A DNA stretch of 32,156 nucleotides from Deltaproteobacteria bacterium (lineage in GTDB: Bacteria > Myxococcota_A > UBA9042 > PHBI01), in assembly GCA_011526585.1 (NCBI GenBank), contig WYBB01000036.1, forward strand, positions 1 to 32,156, read 5' to 3'. Position numbers and translations under genes: made by a program. Below are positions 28,538 to 32,156 of the stretch, piece after piece; position 1 is the first letter of the stretch, and each line of letters opens with the position of its first letter. The notes below the pieces were generated by a model that worked only from the letters and a program-made list of their open reading frames with translations, did no database searches and was not told the DNA's origin.

Positions 28538-28845
28538 GGAGCCTGGCAGCGTTCTTGGCCGCCGCCTTCGCCCTGGCGCTCTTCGGCGCGTGCGCCAGCG
28601 CTTCGGACGTCGAGCGGCGTGGGCGTGCCGTCTGGGCGAAGACCGATCCCGAGCAGCACGCCTACTGTCCGGCGGTGGCGCTGGCGCTGGCGCGCGTCGA
28701 GGTCGAGATCGCCGAGGCCGCGTCCGAGCGCGGCGAGGCGGTCGCGGCGGCGTTGCACCTCGAGCGCGCCGAGCATCACGCCGCCGAGGTCGCGCGCCAC
28801 GAGTCGACCTGCACGCCGGCGCGACCCCCGACCGAGGAGCCCTGA
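28534..28845 (+). CDS. Small putative lipoprotein, second gene of the uppP operon
   Basis: 103 residues; ATG overlaps the upstream stop (ATGA). Signal peptide MRSLAAFLAAAFALALFGAC followed by Ala-Ser-Ala-Ser. The mature domain is one long helix-rich stretch 'VALALARVEVEIAEAASERGEAVAAALHLERAEHHAAEVARH' with Cys on both sides (YCPAV and STCTP), so a disulfide could clamp it as a helical hairpin. It resembles its upstream neighbour in layout (Cys-helices) though not clearly in sequence. No named family recognised. uppP starts eight bases after the stop. Confidence 0.75.
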   Translation: MRSLAAFLAAAFALALFGACASASDVERRGRAVWAKTDPEQHAYCPAVALALARVEVEIAEAASERGEAVAAALHLERAEHHAAEVARHESTCTPARPPTEEP

Positions 28846-28852
28846 GGTGGGC

Positions 28853-29683
28853 ATGCATCTGGTGATCCTGCTCGCGGCGCTGCAGGGCGTCGCCGAGTTC
28901 CTGCCGATCTCGTCGAGCGGTCACCTCCGCCTGCTCGCCGCGATCTTCGGCATCGAGGAGACGCAGACCCTCTTCGACGTGCTCCTGCACATCGGCACGC
29001 TCATCGCCGTCGTCTACGTCTATCGCGAGCTCATCGGGCGCATCGTGCGCGCGAGCCTCGGCGCGCTGGCCCGCCCGCTGGCGCTGGCCGAATCCTATCG
29101 CAAAAACGAAGACTTTCGTGTCTTCGCGCTGGTCTGCCTCGGCACCGTGCCGACCGGTCTCATCGCGTTCCTGCTCGGCCCGAGCTTCGAGCGTTGGGCC
29201 AACGCGGTCGCCTTCGTCGGCGTCGCGCTGCTCGTCAACGCCCTCATCCTGCTCGTGCTCGGCGCGCGGCTCAGGCGACGCCGCCCGGACGAGGGGCTCG
29301 GGCTCGGCGAGCTCGGCTGGAAGCACGCGCTCCTCATCGGCACGGCGCAGGGGTTCGCGGTGATCCGCGGGATCTCGCGCTCGGGCTCGACCATCACCGC
29401 CGGCGTGCTCGCCAACGTGCGCCAGGACGCGGCGGCGGCGTTCTCGTTTCTCTTGTCGATCCCGGCCATCCTCGGCGCGCTCGTGCTCTCGCTCAAGGAC
29501 TACCGCGGCTCGACTTCGGAGATCCTCGTGCCCGGGATCATCGGCGCCGTCGTCGCCGCGGTCGTCGGCGTGCTCGCGCTCCGGCTCCTCCTCAAGCTGC
29601 TCGAGCGCGGGCGCCTCGGGATCTTCGCCGCGTGGTGCGCCGTCGTCGGCGCGAGCGCGCTCGTCTGGGATCTGGCGCGCTGA
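28853..29683 (+). CDS. uppP: Undecaprenyl-diphosphatase UppP/BacA
   Basis: 276 residues from ATG at 28853 (GAGGTG just upstream; GTG at 28847 is an alternative). It removes a phosphate from undecaprenyl pyrophosphate in the inner membrane, recycling the lipid carrier for peptidoglycan and other envelope polymers, and confers bacitracin tolerance in overproduction. Family motifs: Q11-x3-E15 and LPISSSGH (17-24), and AVIRGISRSGSTI with the conserved Arg/Ser residues. Seven or eight hydrophobic segments span the rest. It is the third gene of an operon with two small lipoproteins, an arrangement that hints they assist lipid-carrier or envelope functions. Confidence 0.96.
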   Translation: MHLVILLAALQGVAEFLPISSSGHLRLLAAIFGIEETQTLFDVLLHIGTLIAVVYVYRELIGRIVRASLGALARPLALAESYRKNEDFRVFALVCLGTVPTGLIAFLLGPSFERWANAVAFVGVALLVNALILLVLGARLRRRRPDEGLGLGELGWKHALLIGTAQGFAVIRGISRSGSTITAGVLANVRQDAAAAFSFLLSIPAILGALVLSLKDYRGSTSEILVPGIIGAVVAAVVGVLALRLLLKLLERGRLGIFAAWCAVVGASALVWDLAR

Positions 29684-29704
29684 TGCGGCCCGCCCGTGGG
29701 GACG

Positions 29705-30628
29705 TCAGTCGTTGGAGTAGATGAAGCGATCCTCGCCGTCGGTCACCGTCACGACCACGATGGTGTCGGCGCGCAGGCCCGGGTCGATCCCGTGCCAGGC
29801 CTCCTCGACCCGCGCGGCGTGCTCGTCGGCGTAGGCGAACACGGTCAGCACCTGCTTGACCCAGCGGTCCTCCTCGGCGACGGCCGCGCTGCTGCTGTTG
29901 ATGTCGCCGAGCTTCTTCTCGAGGATCGCACGCGCCTGCTCGACCGTGTAGGGCGCGTCGAACGGGAAGCCGATCGCGCGCGTCGGGTTGGCGCCGACCT
30001 TGTGCTCGTCGATCGCGACGATCATGTCGGTGATCTTGGCGGCGACGTCGTAGACGATCTCGTTTTCGGTCTTGAGCAGGGTGGCGCCTTCGCAGCGCGC
30101 CAGGAGCTCGAAGGCGAAGACCTCCGAGAGGATCGAGCTGCCCCCGGCGTTGCCGTCCGCGAGGATCTCGCGCGCACCGTCGCTCAGCCGATCGATGTCC
30201 TCGTCGTCGTAGGGGTCATCGCCGAAGTCGATACGGTTGTGCCAGAGCGAGGGCTCCGGGTTCGCGAGCTCCGCGGAGATGAAGCCACAAGATCCCGAGA
30301 TCGATCCGAAACCAGGCAGCGGCTCAGGCGTGGTGTCCGCGCTCGTGTCGTCATCGGCCTCGGGGCTCGCGTCGTCGATCGTGTCGTCGACGTCCACCTC
30401 GGGGCTCGCGTCGCCAACCGTGTCGACGTCCGCCTCGGGGCTCGCGTCGTCGACGAGCTCGGGCCCGAGCTCGAGGGTTGTCGTGTCGGCGACGTCGATC
30501 TCGCCGCCCTGGTCGAGCTCGCTCGCGTCGACGGCGCGCGCACCCTCGCCGTCGTCGCCGCAGGCCGCCAGGGCGGCGACCAGGCCGACCCCGCACCATG
30601 ACCAAAGAAGACGTCGAGCGCGCTGCAT
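29705..30628 (-). CDS. Tethered lipoprotein with a conserved globular C-terminal domain of unknown function
   Basis: 307 residues from ATG at 30628; no clear ribosome binding site. Lipobox VAALAAC followed by Gly-Asp-Asp; then an acidic tether (to about residue 105) containing three near-repeats of ASPEADxDT. The C-terminal domain (about 105-307) begins SCGFISAEL and includes 'EILADGNAGGSSILSEVFAFELLARC', 'GATLLKTENEIVYDV', 'KVGANPTRAIGFPFDAPYT' and 'WVKQVLTVFAYADEHA', a well-packed alpha/beta domain with few loops. From the sequence style this should be a conserved family in its lineage, but I cannot name it. A single Cys pair could form a disulfide. The gene converges with uppP. Confidence 0.85.
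   Translation of the reverse strand: MQRARRLLWSWCGVGLVAALAACGDDGEGARAVDASELDQGGEIDVADTTTLELGPELVDDASPEADVDTVGDASPEVDVDDTIDDASPEADDDTSADTTPEPLPGFGSISGSCGFISAELANPEPSLWHNRIDFGDDPYDDEDIDRLSDGAREILADGNAGGSSILSEVFAFELLARCEGATLLKTENEIVYDVAAKITDMIVAIDEHKVGANPTRAIGFPFDAPYTVEQARAILEKKLGDINSSSAAVAEEDRWVKQVLTVFAYADEHAARVEEAWHGIDPGLRADTIVVVTVTDGEDRFIYSND
30355..30460 (-). repeat. Three imperfect 36-48 bp coding repeats in the tether
   Basis: The string CCTCGGGGCTCGCGTCG recurs three times (starting near 30358, 30400 and 30436 on the plus strand), coding D-A-S-P-E-A/V-D units of the lipoprotein tether. Spacing differs between copies, so it is less regular than the 36-bp array at 1179-1322. Confidence 0.75.
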
Positions 30629-30714
30629 CGCGGCCGACGATGTCTCCGCGAAGATGGCCCGTCAAGCCTCGCGACGCGCCGGGGTCTTCGCCGCGTCTTC
30701 GACCGTCCTTCGGG

Positions 30715-31326
30715 TCACGGCAGCTCGATGAGCTTGAGGACCAGCTCCTCGAGCTCGCGCGCGAGCTCCGCGTCCGGCAGGCGGGTCTCCGGGTTGTCGA
30801 GCGCCGGGTGCGGCGCGCGCAAGGCGGCGACCACTAGGCGGATGGCGAAGCGCACGCGCTTGTCGGAGGCGCCCGTGCGGCGGTACACCTCGTCGCAGAC
30901 CAGGCGGGTCGCGACCGTCAGGTGGTGCTGGTGACGCGAGGAGATGCGGCGCGAGTCGACCATGGCGCGCGCGAAGACCTGGGTCACGGCGTAGCTCTCG
31001 CGGGCCTCGGCGAGCGCCACCGTGAGCCCGTCCGTGAGCGTCGCGCGCGGGTCGGAGCCGATCGGGTGCGCGGCGAAGAACGCGCGGATCCGCTCGATGC
31101 GCTCGCTCCAGAAGATCTCCTGGACGTAGTAGAGCAGCTCCTCCTTCGAGGGAAACCGGGCGTGCAGGGTGCCTTGCGCGATCCGCGCGACGTCGGCGAC
31201 CTCGCGCAACGTGAAGTCACCATCGAGGCTCGTACGGGCGAGCTCGAGGGTGGCTCGCACGATGCGGCGCAGGGTCTCGCGGCTACGTGCCTGGCGGGGT
31301 TGGTGGGTCAGCTCGGCCATCGTCAT
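30715..31326 (-). CDS. TetR/AcrR-family transcriptional regulator
   Basis: 203 residues from ATG at 31326, with GGAG seven bases upstream; ATG at 31320 is the alternative. The N-terminal helix-turn-helix matches the family: 'SRETLRRIVRATLELA', then FTLREVADVARIAQGTLHARFPSKEELLYYV (about residues 38-68). The C-terminal half is a helical ligand-binding and dimerisation domain with 'RRISSRHQHHLTVATRLVCDEVYRRT'. TetR proteins usually repress a neighbouring gene or their own in the absence of a ligand. The closest divergent gene is the TolA-like protein, 172 bases away. The ligand is unknown. Confidence 0.93.
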   Translation of the reverse strand: MTMAELTHQPRQARSRETLRRIVRATLELARTSLDGDFTLREVADVARIAQGTLHARFPSKEELLYYVQEIFWSERIERIRAFFAAHPIGSDPRATLTDGLTVALAEARESYAVTQVFARAMVDSRRISSRHQHHLTVATRLVCDEVYRRTGASDKRVRFAIRLVVAALRAPHPALDNPETRLPDAELARELEELVLKLIELP

Positions 31327-31498
31327 CGCGCATCTCCGTCGTTGTGACATCACCAGGACCGTGAGCGGCGGCGGCGTAAACCCGGGCCGGTGATTTGCCG
31401 AGACCCTCGTGGATCCGCGGAGTCGCAAAGTTGCGCGATCGTGTGGAAGGGGTAGTCTGTAGCGGTCCCACAACCCTCGACACCACGGAGCGAAACCC

Positions 31499-32156
31499 AT
31501 GTTCGAGAATGTCACCGTCGGGATCCTCGTCCTCGCCGCGACGTTTACCGTCGGCCTCCTGATCGGCTGGCGCTTCTGGGGAGCCGCTGCCAAGCAGGCC
31601 GCCGACGACAAGCGCGACCTCGAGCTCGACGTCCAGAACGAGCGCCGCAAGGGGGTGGCGATCCAGCAGCAGCGCGACGACGCCAAGACCGAGCTCGAGC
31701 AGAAGGCCAAGCGCCTCGCGGAGCTCGAGGCCGAGGTGTCGGCGCTCAAGGGCAACGCGCCCGCGGCGGCGGACGACACGGCGGGCAAGGCGGCGCTCGA
31801 GGCGGCCGAGAAGGCGAAGAACGAGGCCGAGGCGCGCGCGCAGCTCGCCGAGGCGCGCGCGGCCGAGGCCGAGAAGCGGCTCGCCGAGAGCGAGTCGCGC
31901 GGCCGGCAGGTGGAGACGCCGGTCAAGGCGTCGAGCCTGAGCCGGGAGATCGAGGAGGCCAAGGCCAAGCGTGAGGCGGAGGCGAAGGCGAAGGCCGACG
32001 CCGAAGCGGAGGCGAAGAAGAAGGCCGACGCCGAAGCGGAGGCGAAGAAGAAGGCCGAGGCGGAGGCGAAGGCGAAGGCCGAAGCGGAGGCGAAGAAGAA
32101 GGCCGAGGCGGAGGCGAAGGCGAAGGCCGAAGCGGAGGCGAAGAAGAAGGCCGAGG
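31499..32156 (+). CDS. TolA-like protein: one N-terminal membrane helix and long Ala/Glu/Lys coiled coil (partial)
   Basis: At least 219 residues, running off the right edge. ATG at 31499 with GGAG eight bases upstream. Residues 6-27 (VTVGILVLAATFTVGLLIGWRF) form a single membrane helix, followed by a charged coiled coil (KRDLELDVQNERRKGVAIQQ and on) and then, from about residue 160, tandem EAEAKKKA/EAKAKA repeats like TolA domain II. No TolA C-terminal domain is visible because the gene is cut. It may be a structural or envelope-spanning protein, or a repeat-rich protein with an unrelated C-terminal domain. Confidence 0.85.
   Translation, partial: MFENVTVGILVLAATFTVGLLIGWRFWGAAAKQAADDKRDLELDVQNERRKGVAIQQQRDDAKTELEQKAKRLAELEAEVSALKGNAPAAADDTAGKAALEAAEKAKNEAEARAQLAEARAAEAEKRLAESESRGRQVETPVKASSLSREIEEAKAKREAEAKAKADAEAEAKKKADAEAEAKKKAEAEAKAKAEAEAKKKAEAEAKAKAEAEAKKKAE
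31994..32156 (+). repeat. Nested tandem repeats encoding EAEAKKKA/EAKAKA
   Basis: A 30-bp unit occurs at 31994-32023 and 32024-32053 (identical), and a 48-bp unit at 32061-32108 and 32109-32156 (identical, ending exactly at the window edge). All are in frame with the coiled-coil gene. Exact identity indicates recent expansion or a short-read assembly that may misplace copy number. Confidence 0.93.

Noticed and set aside
30715..31968. 417-residue minus-strand frame as an extended TetR protein
   Set aside because: The part beyond 31326 is Ser/Ala/Arg-rich shadow of the coiled-coil gene; a normal TetR N-terminus and ribosome binding site occur at 31326.

Overview
The window is very GC-rich, gene-dense DNA from a Gram-negative bacterium, most likely a myxobacterium-like lineage (Myxococcota / former Deltaproteobacteria). 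The evidence is the large share of lipoproteins with an acidic, Thr/Pro/Asp/Glu-rich tether after the lipobox, Cys-rich and PPC-type secreted modules, an outer-membrane barrel protein, and GC-driven long antisense shadow ORFs. No rRNA, tRNA, CRISPR array, transposase, integrase or phage gene was seen. I recognise 25 complete or nearly complete genes plus a partial gene at each edge.

Layout. 1-4473: tail of an unknown gene, a tethered lipoprotein and an AMMECR1-domain protein (minus strand), then methionine aminopeptidase coupled to a DUF1444-like gene (plus), then an SDR oxidoreductase (minus). 4607-10015: one giant UvrA made of two fused UvrA units (four ABC ATPase modules). 10037-12837: a three-gene minus-strand operon (lipoprotein, sirtuin, CNNM/CorC-type membrane protein). 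12947-14986: a lipoprotein metallopeptidase with Cys-rich, PPC and LAS-type peptidase regions. 15017-16938: cupin and lipoprotein genes, the latter with a TTG start and a 48-bp palindrome in its first codons. 17047-21298: long-chain acyl-CoA ligase, a membrane diguanylate cyclase and an RluA-type pseudouridine synthase; a 78-bp copy of the ligase 3' end lies on the far side of the cyclase. 21299-21703: the only gene-free stretch over 300 bp, with several hairpins. 21704-22804: a coiled-coil Lys-rich protein and a SLOG-like Rossmann protein. 22988-27041: a plus-strand operon of lipoprotein, outer-membrane protein and large lipoprotein. 27051-29683: LspA with a large insertion, divergent from two small lipoproteins plus UppP. 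29705 to the end: a tethered lipoprotein, a TetR regulator and a TolA-like coiled-coil protein running off the edge.

Theme. Envelope biogenesis dominates: about nine lipoproteins, the lipoprotein signal peptidase that would mature them, the undecaprenyl-phosphate recycling enzyme, a probable peptidoglycan-type metallopeptidase, an outer-membrane protein and a TolA-like protein. The lipoproteins fall into two groups: those with acidic residues directly after the lipid-bearing Cys (CGDD, CGGDE, CAED, CGKDD) and a long acidic tether, and those without. This resembles the lipoprotein export signal of Bacteroidetes surface lipoproteins and, with the unusual LspA, is the best candidate here for an undescribed sorting system. 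That is inference. The best directly visible oddities are the duplicated ligase tail flanking the cyclase gene and the tandem UvrA whose second half lacks the insertion domain.
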